Positions 6,871 through 13,836 are shown, counted from the stretch's first letter. The stretch is DNA of 13,902 nucleotides from Dietzia timorensis (GCF_020742175.1 NZ_DYXM01000218.1:1-13902); one strand, 5' to 3'. Numbers and translations: made by a program. Notes: generated by a model from the letters alone, not told the origin.

Positions 6871-7628
6871 CGCTTGACCGGGGACGGCAGCTCCCCCGGG
6901 TAGGGGGCGTCAAGGGCGCGCTTCTGCTCGGCGATGAGCTCGTCGATGCCGTTCTGCCCGAGGTCGAGCATCGCACTCATCGCGTCGCGATCGAAGGGCT
7001 CGCCCTCGGCGGTGCCCTGTACCTCGACGAGCTTGCCGCCGTCGAAACCGACGATGTTGAGGTCGACTTCTGCGCGGGAGTCCTCCTCGTAGGGAAGATC
7101 GAGGCGCACCTCGCCGTCGATGACGCCGACGCTGATCGCTGCGACATGACCGGTGAGCGGGTTGCCGGAGACGCTACCCGCGGACTGCAGCCACGTAACG
7201 GCGTCGGCGAGCGCGACGTAGGCGCCGGTGATCGCCGCGGTGCGGGTTCCGCCATCTGCCTGCAGCACGTCACAGTCGAGGGCGATGGTGTTCTCGCCCA
7301 GCGCGGACAGGTCGATGGCGGCGCGCAGCGAGCGGCCGACGAGGCGGGAGATCTCCTGCGTCCTTCCGGACACCTTCCCCTTGACCGATTCGCGGCGGGA
7401 GCGGTCGTGCGTGGCGGCGGGAAGCATCGCGTACTCCGCCGTCAGCCAGCCGAGCCCCGAGCCCTTGCGCCAGCGCGGAACGCCCTGCTCGACACTCGCG
7501 GTGCACATCACGCGGGTCTGGCCGAACTCGACCAGCACGCTGCCGGCCGGGTGGGAGGTGAATCCGCGGGTGATGGACACCGGGCGGAGTTGGTCTGCGG
7601 TTCTACCGTCTGCTCGTAAATTGCTCAC
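6867..7628 (-). CDS. rph: Ribonuclease PH
   Basis: A 253-residue phosphorolytic 3'-exoribonuclease that trims tRNA 3' ends, working as a hexamer in the cytosol. Diagnostic stretches are the N-terminal RADGR (5-9), GLGWLTAEYAMLP (58-70), SVKGKVSGRTQEISRLVGRS (81-100), the phosphate-binding and catalytic region DCDVLQADGGTRTAAITGA (118-136), and EVQGTAEGEPF (202-212). Length is normal. The GTG start at 7628 lies 6 nt after a TAGGGT element, so it may be leaderless; AGGGTGG could alternatively act as a Shine-Dalgarno. It is coupled to rdgB by a 4-nt overlap and sits 46 nt after the MBL gene. Confidence 0.97.
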   Translation of the reverse strand: MSNLRADGRTADQLRPVSITRGFTSHPAGSVLVEFGQTRVMCTASVEQGVPRWRKGSGLGWLTAEYAMLPAATHDRSRRESVKGKVSGRTQEISRLVGRSLRAAIDLSALGENTIALDCDVLQADGGTRTAAITGAYVALADAVTWLQSAGSVSGNPLTGHVAAISVGVIDGEVRLDLPYEEDSRAEVDLNIVGFDGGKLVEVQGTAEGEPFDRDAMSAMLDLGQNGIDELIAEQKRALDAPYPGELPSPVKR

Positions 7629-7634
7629 GCATCC

Positions 7635-7640
7635 ACCCTA
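7635..7640 (-). promoter_or_regulatory. Possible -10 element upstream of rph
   Basis: TAGGGT on the minus strand, preceded by GC, ends 6 nt before the rph GTG. It resembles the GCTAGGCT in front of pncA. It could start a leaderless rph-rdgB transcript within the larger cluster. The same bases overlap a purine-rich AGGGTGG that might instead be a ribosome-binding site. Confidence 0.35.
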
Positions 7641-7674
7641 GCGACCGCCCGTCGCCGATCGCCGGTGGTGGCGG

Positions 7675-8457
7675 CTAGTAGTCGAGCGCGAAGCTCAGTC
7701 CGGGCGTGGCGACGAGAATCTCGCCATCGAATTCGCCGCGTGCCTCTGCCTCGACGGCGTCGGCGTCGGTCCACGGCGGGATGTGGGTGAGCACGAGGAG
7801 ACTCACGCCTGCCTCACGGGCCGTGCGCCCCGCTTCGAGCCCGGACATGTGGATTCCCTCGGGGTGCTCGCCCGGGTGCTCCCACGACGCCTCGCACAGC
7901 AGCACGTCGGAGCCGGTGGCAAGGTCGATGAGGTCCTGGCAGAACGCGGTGTCTCCCGAGTAGGTCAGAGACGCGCCGTACGGGGTGTCGAAGCGCAGCG
8001 CGTAGCTCAGCGGCGGGTGGTTGACCTTCGCCGTCCGCACCGTCGCGGCGAGCACGCCCTCCTCGTTGCGCAGCTCCACCGGGTTGGCGGGGTCCCATTC
8101 GTGCATTGCGAGAGTGTCCGAGACATCGTCGATCGATTCGGCGTCCTCCGCCGAGGCGCGCCCGATTCTCTTGTCCGCACCAGCGGGGGCGAATACCTCG
8201 GCGCGCTCGCTGTAGCTGTGCGGGCCGAAACGCCGCCACACCAATAGCGCCGGCATGTCCAGGCAGTGATCGGCGTGCAGATGGCTGAGCAAGACCGTCG
8301 CGCTGCCGGGGTCGATGTGACGTTGCAGGCGGCCGATACTGCCCGGGCCGAGGTCCATGACGATCGGCCGGTACCCGGGGATCTCCACCAGGTAGCACGA
8401 CGCCGTGGACTGCGGCCCGGAGAGGGACCCGGAGCTGCCGATGACGGTCAGTTGCAT
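7675..8457 (-). CDS. MBL-fold cyclic nucleotide phosphodiesterase (Rv1339-like)
   Basis: A 260-residue metallo-beta-lactamase-fold hydrolase. The metal-binding motif SHLHADH gives H59, H61, D63 and H64; further ligands are H147, D169 in YSGDT, and H225 in LTHIPPW. The N-terminus MQLTVIGSSGSLSGPQSTAS and the C-terminal EFDG match the Rv1339 group. Rv1339 of M. tuberculosis has been reported as an atypical cAMP phosphodiesterase, so a role in lowering cyclic nucleotide levels is likely (by family and position). The ATG at 8457 fits the start of the fold, but no Shine-Dalgarno is visible; a TTG at 8496 would add 13 residues. It is separated from murI by 95 nt, more than its neighbours, so it may have its own promoter. 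A weak TAACTT at 8523-8528 is the only candidate noticed. Confidence 0.9.
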   Translation of the reverse strand: MQLTVIGSSGSLSGPQSTASCYLVEIPGYRPIVMDLGPGSIGRLQRHIDPGSATVLLSHLHADHCLDMPALLVWRRFGPHSYSERAEVFAPAGADKRIGRASAEDAESIDDVSDTLAMHEWDPANPVELRNEEGVLAATVRTAKVNHPPLSYALRFDTPYGASLTYSGDTAFCQDLIDLATGSDVLLCEASWEHPGEHPEGIHMSGLEAGRTAREAGVSLLVLTHIPPWTDADAVEAEARGEFDGEILVATPGLSFALDY

Positions 8458-8552
8458 AAAACCATGGTGCCAGATGTCGCCCGGGGATCTTTGCAATACC
8501 GCCGCGCTCGGCTGCGTAGGAAAAGTTAGCCGGGACGGTTAGAGGCCGTTCG

Positions 8553-9413
8553 CTATGTTCCGAGCTCTACGTGGTCGACCGAGCCGACGCCGGGGCCGAG
8601 GAAGCGCGTGGCCATATGGGCGAAGCGGTACGGGTCCCCGGTGGCGAGGAATTCGCGTCGCACGTGAGTGCCGACGTCGGCGCCAAGGGACGTATCCGGC
8701 GCGAGTTCATCGCGTTCGGTGAGCACGGCGAGCACGTCCTTCGCGGTTTCCTCAGCGCTCGACACGAGCGTCACGTCCGCGCCGACGGCGAGCTGCACCA
8801 CCCCGGACAGCAGCGGATAGTGGGTGCAGCCGAGCACGACGGTGTCGACCCCAGCAGCGCGTAGCGGCGTTAGATACGCCTCGGCGAGGCCGAGGATCTG
8901 GCGACCGGAGGTGATGCCGCGCTCGACGAAATCGACGAATCGGGGGCACGCCGCGGCGGTCACCTCGACGCCCTCGGCGGTGAACGCCCGCTGGTATGCG
9001 CCCGAGGCGACGGTGCCCTGCGTGCCGATCACTCCGATTTTCCCGTTCTTGCTCGCCGCGACGGCGCGCCGCACCGCGGGGCTGATCACCTCGAGCACCG
9101 GCACCTCGTAGCGCTCGCGCAATACGTCGAGGCTCGCCGCGGTCGCCGTGTTGCACGCGACCACGAGCGCCTTGACCCCGCGCTCTACAAGCGTGTCGGC
9201 GATCTTCACCGAGTGCCGGCGCACCTCGGCCAGCGGAAGCGGACCGTACGGACCGTTCCCGGTGTCACCGATGTAAATCAGGCCCTCCCCTGGCAGCTGG
9301 TCCATCACCGACCGAGCGACCGTCAGCCCACCGACCCCGGAGTCGAACATGCCGATCGGACCCGTGCCGGGAACCGCGCCACCAGCAGGTATGACGTCGG
9401 ACGTCCCGCTCAT
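8553..9413 (-). CDS. murI: Glutamate racemase
   Basis: A 286-residue enzyme that converts L-glutamate to D-glutamate for peptidoglycan. The cofactor-independent two-base mechanism uses two cysteines, visible as C87 in VVACNTATAAS and C196 in LGCTHYPLL. The substrate-binding FDSGVGGLT (23-31) and GDTGNGPYG (49-57) are intact. Length is normal, with a non-conserved 18-residue N-terminus before PIGMFDSG. The ATG overlaps the rhomboid stop as ATGA, so translation is coupled to the protease gene. It corresponds to Rv1338 by position. Confidence 0.97.
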   Translation of the reverse strand: MSGTSDVIPAGGAVPGTGPIGMFDSGVGGLTVARSVMDQLPGEGLIYIGDTGNGPYGPLPLAEVRRHSVKIADTLVERGVKALVVACNTATAASLDVLRERYEVPVLEVISPAVRRAVAASKNGKIGVIGTQGTVASGAYQRAFTAEGVEVTAAACPRFVDFVERGITSGRQILGLAEAYLTPLRAAGVDTVVLGCTHYPLLSGVVQLAVGADVTLVSSAEETAKDVLAVLTERDELAPDTSLGADVGTHVRREFLATGDPYRFAHMATRFLGPGVGSVDHVELGT

Positions 9414-10066
9414 GCCGACGTGACCTGCGCGCGCGGCACCGGTTTCCTACGCCGGCGGCCGAGGGCCGACGCGGCGACCACGCCCCCGATCGCCCCGCCG
9501 AGGTGCCCTTGCCAGGAGATGCCGTCGTTGCCGAAGGGCAGCATCCCGCCGAGCACGCCGACGCCGTAATAGATGGCCGCGATGATCCCGACGATGATGT
9601 GCAGTGGAGCCCTCGTGAACAGCCCACGCACGATGACGAAGACGATGTAGGCGAACACGACCCCGGAGGCGCCGATGTGCACCCCGCCACCACCGATGAG
9701 CCACGTGATGACCCCGGAGATCGCCCAACCGAAGACCGTGACGAGCGCGAACGTGCGGATCCCGCTGAGCGCGATGATCGCGCCAACGACAAGCAGAGGG
9801 ACGGTGTTGGCGATGAGGTGCCCCCAGCCGGCGTGCAGAAGAGGGGCAAGGAGAATGCCGGTGAGGCCGTCGGTATTCAGCGGTCGTACACCCTCGGCGT
9901 CGAGCCGGCCGCCGAGGACGGTGTCGATGCCCTCGAGTACCCACATCGCCGCGACCAAGATGGCCAGCGCGATGAACGCTGACGCGCGGGGGCCACGCCC
10001 CGCCTTGCGCGCCTGGTTCTTGGCGGCCGACGTACGAGCCGTGCCGACGCCTGGATCGAAGGTCAT
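9410..10066 (-). CDS. Rhomboid-family intramembrane serine protease
   Basis: A 218-residue multi-pass membrane protease. The catalytic serine is S134 in HIGASGVVFAY and the partner histidine H188 in WQGHLGGAIGG. The HAGWGHLIANTVPL segment (78-91) supplies the conserved His and Asn that line the active site. About six hydrophobic segments span 28-200, with a basic tail at 204-212. The ATG at 10066 is preferred over a start 39 nt upstream because it overlaps the DUF2017 stop as ATGA and has AGGTGAT before it. Both ends of the gene are thus coupled to neighbours. Substrates are unknown. It corresponds to Rv1337. Confidence 0.93.
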   Translation of the reverse strand: MTFDPGVGTARTSAAKNQARKAGRGPRASAFIALAILVAAMWVLEGIDTVLGGRLDAEGVRPLNTDGLTGILLAPLLHAGWGHLIANTVPLLVVGAIIALSGIRTFALVTVFGWAISGVITWLIGGGGVHIGASGVVFAYIVFVIVRGLFTRAPLHIIVGIIAAIYYGVGVLGGMLPFGNDGISWQGHLGGAIGGVVAASALGRRRRKPVPRAQVTSA

Positions 10067-10845
10067 ATCATCACCTGTAAAAGGTCGTCCTGCATCATCG
10101 CGCACCAGTAGTACGCCTGCCAGGCGGGGAACATCGGGCTGTCCGGATCGGGCATTTCCTCGGGTACGCCCGTGCGATACCAGCCGGGCTTGGGCGAACC
10201 GTTGGAGCCGAAATCGGAGGAGCCGGGCGGCTGCTCTGCGCGCATGATGAGCTCCCCGAGCACGAGTCGAACATCGTTGAGCGCCTGCAGCCAGGACTCG
10301 GCCTGTTGTTCGTTCAACGAGATCGCCCCGCCCTTGGCGGGGATCGTGCGCATCACCACTTCCCCGGCGTAGAGCTTGGCCTCGATGATCTCCGGTTCGT
10401 GCAGCATGCGCATCGCGGCGTTCTCGCGTTCGGTCTCCGCCGGATCGTCCTGCGCAGCCTCGGTGTCGGCCGAATCGGGGGAGGCAGCGGCGACGTCATC
10501 GGAAAAATCGATGTTGTCCGCGTCCTCGCCCTCGGAAAAGTTCTCGGCGTGCCCGGCATAGCGCTCGGCGTCGGACTCCCGGGCGCGCGGGGATCCGGAC
10601 GGCGGGAAGAAGTCGGGGATGAGCCGCGCCAGCGGCGCGTAGTCCGGAGGTTCGGAGTTTCCGGATTTGATGCCGGTGAGCTCGGCGAGCTCGTCCTGGG
10701 AGCCTGAGCCGAGTCGGTCGGACAGCAGCTTCATCACCCCGGAGACGACGTCGCGGACCAGGGCGGCCTCTGCGGGCTCGAGGCGCGCCTTGAATTTGAC
10801 GCCACGAATACCGGACTTGCGCGCGAAACGCGGCGCACGATCCAT
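10063..10845 (-). CDS. DUF2017 family protein
   Basis: A 260-residue actinobacterial protein of the DUF2017 family, nearly always next to clpS and without a known biochemical activity. The N-terminal half (about 14-80, including the VKFKARLEPAEAALVRDVVS helix region) and the C-terminal half (about 141-206, RMLHEPEIIEAKLYAGEV and LNEQQAESWLQALNDVRLVL) are separated by a strongly acidic low-complexity insert at about 87-140. A Trp/Tyr-rich tail (AWQAYYWCAMMQDDLLQ) closes it. The ATG is 4 nt after the clpS stop and has AAGGGGGAA upstream, overlapping the clpS end. Its stop overlaps the rhomboid ATG. The context links it to regulated proteolysis, but that is inference. Confidence 0.88.
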   Translation of the reverse strand: MDRAPRFARKSGIRGVKFKARLEPAEAALVRDVVSGVMKLLSDRLGSGSQDELAELTGIKSGNSEPPDYAPLARLIPDFFPPSGSPRARESDAERYAGHAENFSEGEDADNIDFSDDVAAASPDSADTEAAQDDPAETERENAAMRMLHEPEIIEAKLYAGEVVMRTIPAKGGAISLNEQQAESWLQALNDVRLVLGELIMRAEQPPGSSDFGSNGSPKPGWYRTGVPEEMPDPDSPMFPAWQAYYWCAMMQDDLLQVMI

Positions 10846-10849
10846 TCGA

Positions 10850-11230
10850 CTATTCCCCCTTTTGCAAGGTCGCCCACAAACCGGCTTCCTGCAATTTGCG
10901 CACGGCGTTTTCCATTTCGTCGCGGCTGCCGGACGCCACCGCCGCCTTGCCGTCGTTGTGCACCGCGAGCATCAAGGTGCGTGCCTTGCCCCGGTCGTAC
11001 CCGAAGGTGCGCTGGAGGACGAAGGTCACGTAACTCATGAGATTGACCGGGTCGTCCCAGACGACGCAGACCCACGGGTTGTTCTCCTCGCCGACGAGCT
11101 CGGTCGTCTCCTCGACCATGGGCGCTGCGGCCGGGCCCGAGGCCAACCACGGTGAATGCGAGGTACCGCCCTCGCTCGCGACGCATCGCAGCGGGGACGG
11201 CTCCACTGATCCGGTGTTCGCGCGGTCCAT
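10850..11230 (-). CDS. clpS: ClpS, adaptor for the Clp protease
   Basis: A 126-residue adaptor that hands N-degron substrates to a ClpC or ClpA unfoldase. The core begins near residue 52: VVWDDPVNLMSYVTFVL (56-72) with the substrate-pocket D59, D60 and N63, then LAVHNDGKAAVASG (88-101) with the conserved H91, and KLQEAGLWAT at the end. The first 50 residues are an unstructured, poorly conserved extension. ATG 11230 is chosen because a TATCCT element lies 6 nt upstream and no Shine-Dalgarno precedes it, fitting a leaderless mRNA; an ATG at 11119 would still keep the core. It heads the nine-gene minus-strand cluster and diverges from pncB. Confidence 0.93.
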   Translation of the reverse strand: MDRANTGSVEPSPLRCVASEGGTSHSPWLASGPAAAPMVEETTELVGEENNPWVCVVWDDPVNLMSYVTFVLQRTFGYDRGKARTLMLAVHNDGKAAVASGSRDEMENAVRKLQEAGLWATLQKGE

Positions 11231-11236
11231 GCCCCC

Positions 11237-11242
11237 AGGATA
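11237..11242 (-). promoter_or_regulatory. Putative -10 element, leaderless clpS transcript
   Basis: TATCCT on the minus strand (TANNNT consensus) is followed by six bases GGGGGC and then the clpS ATG. Transcription would begin at the A of the start codon. No good -35 hexamer is seen 17 nt upstream (CCGCGA). Confidence 0.55.
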
Positions 11243-11288
11243 CTGACGCGTGCACATTCGCGGCGTCCGCTTCCCCGACTTCTCCCCG

Positions 11289-11294
11289 TATTGT
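11289..11294 (+). promoter_or_regulatory. Putative -10 element, leaderless pncB transcript
   Basis: TATTGT is followed by seven bases GGGCTGG and the GTG of pncB at 11302. No Shine-Dalgarno of normal spacing is present. The -35 region (about 11266-11271) is poor. It stands back to back with the clpS promoter in a 71-nt gap, so a shared regulator could sit there. Confidence 0.55.
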
Positions 11295-11301
11295 GGGCTG
11301 G

Positions 11302-12615
11302 GTGAACAATTCGACTGCTCTGCTCACGGACCGCTATGAGCTGACCATGATCGAGGCGGCCCTCGCCGCCGGGACCGCCGACCGGCAGTGCACCTTCGAG
11401 GTGTTCTCCCGCCGCCTGCCGCTGCGCCGCCGCTACGGGGTGGTCGCGGGGATCGGCCGACTCGTCGAGCGCCTCGCCGATTTCCGTTTCGGCGATGCCG
11501 AGCTCGAGGTGTTCGGCGACTCGATGAGCGCCGAGGTGCGCGAGTGGATGCGCAACTACCGTTTCCGCGGACGTATCGACGGCTACCGCGAGGGCGAGCT
11601 ATTCTTCCCCGCCTCCCCTGTGTTGCGTGTGCAGGGCACGTTCGCCGAATGCGTGGTGCTCGAGACTCTTATCCTGTCGATCCTCAACCACGATTGCGCG
11701 ATCGCCTCGGCGGGCGCCCGGATGGCGTCGGTGGCTGATGGCCGTACGTTGATCGAAATGGGTTCGCGCCGTGCGCACGAGGAGGCCGCGGTCGCCGCCG
11801 CCAGGGCCGCCTACCTTGCGGGCTTCGATTCGACCTCGAATGTCGAGGCCGAGCGGCGCTACGGTGTGCCGTCGGCAGGCACGAGCGCCCACTCGTTCAC
11901 GCTCTTACACACGACGCAGGACGGGCCGGACGAGGCGGCCGCGTTCCGCGCGCAGGTTGCCGCACTCGGAACGGGCACCACGCTGTTGGTCGATACCTAC
12001 GACATCACCCAGGGAGTGGAGACGGCCATCGAGGTAGCCGGAACCGAGCTCGGCGCGGTGCGCATCGATTCCGGGGACCTGGGCATGCTCGCCCGCCAGG
12101 TGCGTCGGCAGCTCGACGATCTCGGTGCCACCCGGACCGGCATTGTCGTTTCGGGAGATCTCGACGAGTACGCGATCGCGGGGCTCCGCGCCGAGCCGGT
12201 CGATGCCTACGGCGTCGGCACTCGTCTGGTCACCGGATCGGGCGCCCCCACGGCGTCGATGGTGTACAAGCTGGTCGAGGTAGACGGCATCCCGGTGGCG
12301 AAACGCTCAGCGCACAAGGAGACTCTCCCCGGCTCCAAGGACGCCTACCGAACCTATCGTTCGACGGGCACCGCCCTCGAGGAGGTGCTCGCTCCCGCGG
12401 GCGCCGACGTGTCCTCGCTGTCCGAGGGGAATCGGGTTGCCGAGGTGCGCCCTCTCCTCCAACCGCTTGTCGTCGACGGCGATCCGGTGGGCGATGTCCC
12501 CACGCTCTCCGAGTCCCGTGCGCACCAGGCGGCCGCGCGAATCACGATGCCTTGGGAGGGACTCTCGCTTGCGGAAGGCGATCCGGCACTGAATGTGCGT
12601 GTGCTGCCCCATTAA
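11302..12615 (+). CDS. pncB: Nicotinate phosphoribosyltransferase
   Basis: A 437-residue enzyme that makes nicotinate mononucleotide from nicotinate and PRPP with ATP, the entry step of the Preiss-Handler NAD pathway. Markers are LLTDRYELTM at the N-terminus (7-16), GSRRAHEEAA (154-163), the phospho-histidine loop AGTSAHSF with H197, RIDSGDLG (254-261), VVSGDLDEY (282-290) and GVGTRLVTG (304-312). The GTG start at 11302 gives a length close to mycobacterial PncB (about 448); an upstream in-frame ATG at 11152 would run through clpS and its promoter and is rejected. pncA follows on the same strand 32 nt after the stop, so both salvage steps sit together. Confidence 0.96.
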   Translation: MNNSTALLTDRYELTMIEAALAAGTADRQCTFEVFSRRLPLRRRYGVVAGIGRLVERLADFRFGDAELEVFGDSMSAEVREWMRNYRFRGRIDGYREGELFFPASPVLRVQGTFAECVVLETLILSILNHDCAIASAGARMASVADGRTLIEMGSRRAHEEAAVAAARAAYLAGFDSTSNVEAERRYGVPSAGTSAHSFTLLHTTQDGPDEAAAFRAQVAALGTGTTLLVDTYDITQGVETAIEVAGTELGAVRIDSGDLGMLARQVRRQLDDLGATRTGIVVSGDLDEYAIAGLRAEPVDAYGVGTRLVTGSGAPTASMVYKLVEVDGIPVAKRSAHKETLPGSKDAYRTYRSTGTALEEVLAPAGADVSSLSEGNRVAEVRPLLQPLVVDGDPVGDVPTLSESRAHQAAARITMPWEGLSLAEGDPALNVRVLPH

Positions 12616-12640
12616 CGTGCGGGTACTTCCACGCTAGGCT
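12612..12640 (+). promoter_or_regulatory. Putative promoter, leaderless pncA transcript
   Basis: TTAACG (12612-12617, overlapping the pncB stop codon), a 17-nt spacer and TAGGCT (12635-12640) form a good -35/-10 pair. The pncA ATG at 12648 follows the -10 by 7 nt, with no Shine-Dalgarno. pncA can therefore be transcribed separately from pncB. Confidence 0.6.
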
Positions 12641-12647
12641 CTCGGGT

Positions 12648-13253
12648 ATGAACGAGGTTTCCGGCTCGAACGATGCACGCACTCCGTCCGACGCCTTGCT
12701 GGTCGTCGACGTCCAGAACGATTTCTGTGAGGGCGGCGCGCTCGGCGTCACGGGCGGCACGGCCGTCGCCGAGAACATCGCTTCTATGCTTGCAGGCTCG
12801 CACGGCTATCGCTTCGTCGTCGCCACCCGCGATATGCACATTGATCCCGGCGCACATTTCTCCGAGACTCCGGACTTCGTCGATACGTGGCCGGTGCATT
12901 GTGTACAGGGTTCCCCGGGCGCTCGCCTGCGGGAGGAATTGCGGGACACGCACTTCGATGCGGTCTTCGACAAGGGCGCCTACGAGGCCGCGTACTCCGG
13001 TTTCGAGGGATCGGATTCGGCGGGCTCGCCCCTCGCCCAGTGGCTGCGCGACCACGGCGTCAGCAGCGTGGATGTTGTGGGCATCGCCACCGACCATTGC
13101 GTGCGGGCCACTGCCGAAGACGCTCTCGAAGAAGGATTTATGACGACGGTGTTGGCGGATTTAACCGCAGCCGTCGACCCGGAGCGCGGCAAGAAGACAT
13201 TAAAGGAGCTCGCCGCGAAACGTGCCCTGATTCGCGGCGAGCTCAGCACCTAG
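12648..13253 (+). CDS. pncA: Nicotinamidase / pyrazinamidase
   Basis: A 201-residue cysteine hydrolase (isochorismatase-like fold) that deamidates nicotinamide to nicotinate, feeding PncB. In mycobacteria the same enzyme activates pyrazinamide. The triad is D21 in VVDVQNDF, K109 in FDKGAY and C151 in GIATDHCVRAT. Metal ligands D62, H64 and H70 are in RDMHIDPGAH and H84 in WPVHCVQGS. All key residues are present and the length is normal. The ATG at 12648 is preferred to an upstream start at 12552, which would overlap pncB by 64 nt and add unrelated residues. The upstream promoter suggests a leaderless transcript. Confidence 0.96.
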   Translation: MNEVSGSNDARTPSDALLVVDVQNDFCEGGALGVTGGTAVAENIASMLAGSHGYRFVVATRDMHIDPGAHFSETPDFVDTWPVHCVQGSPGARLREELRDTHFDAVFDKGAYEAAYSGFEGSDSAGSPLAQWLRDHGVSSVDVVGIATDHCVRATAEDALEEGFMTTVLADLTAAVDPERGKKTLKELAAKRALIRGELST

Positions 13254-13552
13254 AGCGCCCGTTCTCCGGGACGCCTTAGAATCTGTGGGCTGTTCGATTT
13301 AGTGCGTGGAGTTGAACACCGAGCAACCCCATCGGTCTTGCCAAGAGATGCGCCATCGAGGCTGCCGAGATCGATCGATCCCAGTCCGCTACCGCCCCGC
13401 TTAAAGAGCTTGGTCGTACCGTGATTGCCCGTTGCCCCGGCGGCCGGAGCGACCACCGCGCTGTTCCCCAAGGCGCCGATTGCCAACGCGGCGGCCACAT
13501 TTCGCGCCGTGAACGTACGCTTGCTAACGGTTCTCTGGCAGGCACTAGCCAT
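13250..13552 (-). CDS. Possible small secreted protein, unrecognised
   Basis: A 100-codon reading frame starting at ATG 13552. Residues about 8-40 look like a Sec signal peptide: a basic start (SKRTFTARN), a hydrophobic run (VAAALAIGALGNSAVVAPAA) and an AGA cleavage site. The following segment is Gly/Ser/Leu-rich (GGSGLGSIDLGSLDGASLG), a style common in small exported actinobacterial proteins. The last 30 residues have mixed codon use and look less protein-like, so the gene may be frameshifted or decaying. No Shine-Dalgarno is visible, and the end overlaps the pncA stop tail to tail. I do not recognise a family. Confidence 0.4.
   Translation of the reverse strand: MASACQRTVSKRTFTARNVAAALAIGALGNSAVVAPAAGATGNHGTTKLFKRGGSGLGSIDLGSLDGASLGKTDGVARCSTPRTKSNSPQILRRPGERAL
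13255..13274 (+). terminator. Weak hairpin just after pncA
   Basis: GCG-CCCG (13255-13261) pairs with CGGG-CGC (13267-13274, one bulged A) around a 5-nt TTCTC loop. It begins 2 nt after the pncA stop and could end the transcript, but no T-run follows, so it may be only a processing or attenuation hairpin, or chance. Confidence 0.3.
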
Positions 13553-13802
13553 AGAAATGACAGAAATGACAGATCGGAATTGATCCCCGAGCCCGCTTGA
13601 TTGCGGTGAACCGAGGCACGTAGAACGACGGGCCGATAGCATCCTCAAACGGCCCGATAATCGCGTCACCACGCGTATTCACTGTCGCCCAGCTATCGCG
13701 AACAAGCTGAAGACTCTCCTCGCCCTGCCGGCAGAGACTTGCTGTATTTCGGGCAAACATTCGCGGCCCCGGCCCCGTAATGACACATTTCGGATGTTCC
13801 AC
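13545..13802 (-). CDS. Doubtful ORF upstream of the secreted-protein candidate
   Basis: An 85-codon frame from GTG 13802 whose TAG lies 4 nt past the A of the next ATG, an 8-nt overlap that would suit a coupled pair. Against it, third-position bases show no clear GC preference, unlike every firm gene here, no Shine-Dalgarno or signal peptide is seen, and nothing in it (LVRDSWATVNTRGDAIIGPF) is recognised. It may be a remnant or non-coding. Confidence 0.2.
   Translation of the reverse strand: MEHPKCVITGPGPRMFARNTASLCRQGEESLQLVRDSWATVNTRGDAIIGPFEDAIGPSFYVPRFTAIKRARGSIPICHFCHFYG
13554..13571. repeat. Tandem 9-bp repeat GAAATGACA x2
   Basis: GAAATGACA occurs twice head to tail (13554-13562, 13563-13571) followed by GA, immediately upstream of the ATG of the secreted-protein candidate. 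It could be an operator half-site pair, or a slippage product. Function not known. Confidence 0.7.
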
Positions 13803-13836
13803 GCCTTATCCGGCGGCCCTAAAACGGAGAACCGGC

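Noticed and set aside
11152..11301. 50-residue N-terminal extension of pncB
   Set aside because: It would overlap clpS and both promoters and has no similarity to PncB; GTG 11302 follows a -10 element and starts at the conserved N-terminus.
12552..12647. Upstream start for pncA inside pncB
   Set aside because: The added residues are a pncB frame shadow; ATG 12648 fits the family length and the promoter position.
13366..13381. GATCGATCGATC short repeat
   Set aside because: A 4-bp self-complementary repeat inside a possible coding frame (SIDLGS); too short to call a site.
13276..13545. 89-codon minus-strand ORF in another frame of the 3' region
   Set aside because: Trp/Arg-rich composition typical of an out-of-frame reading; the overlapping signal-peptide frame is more plausible.
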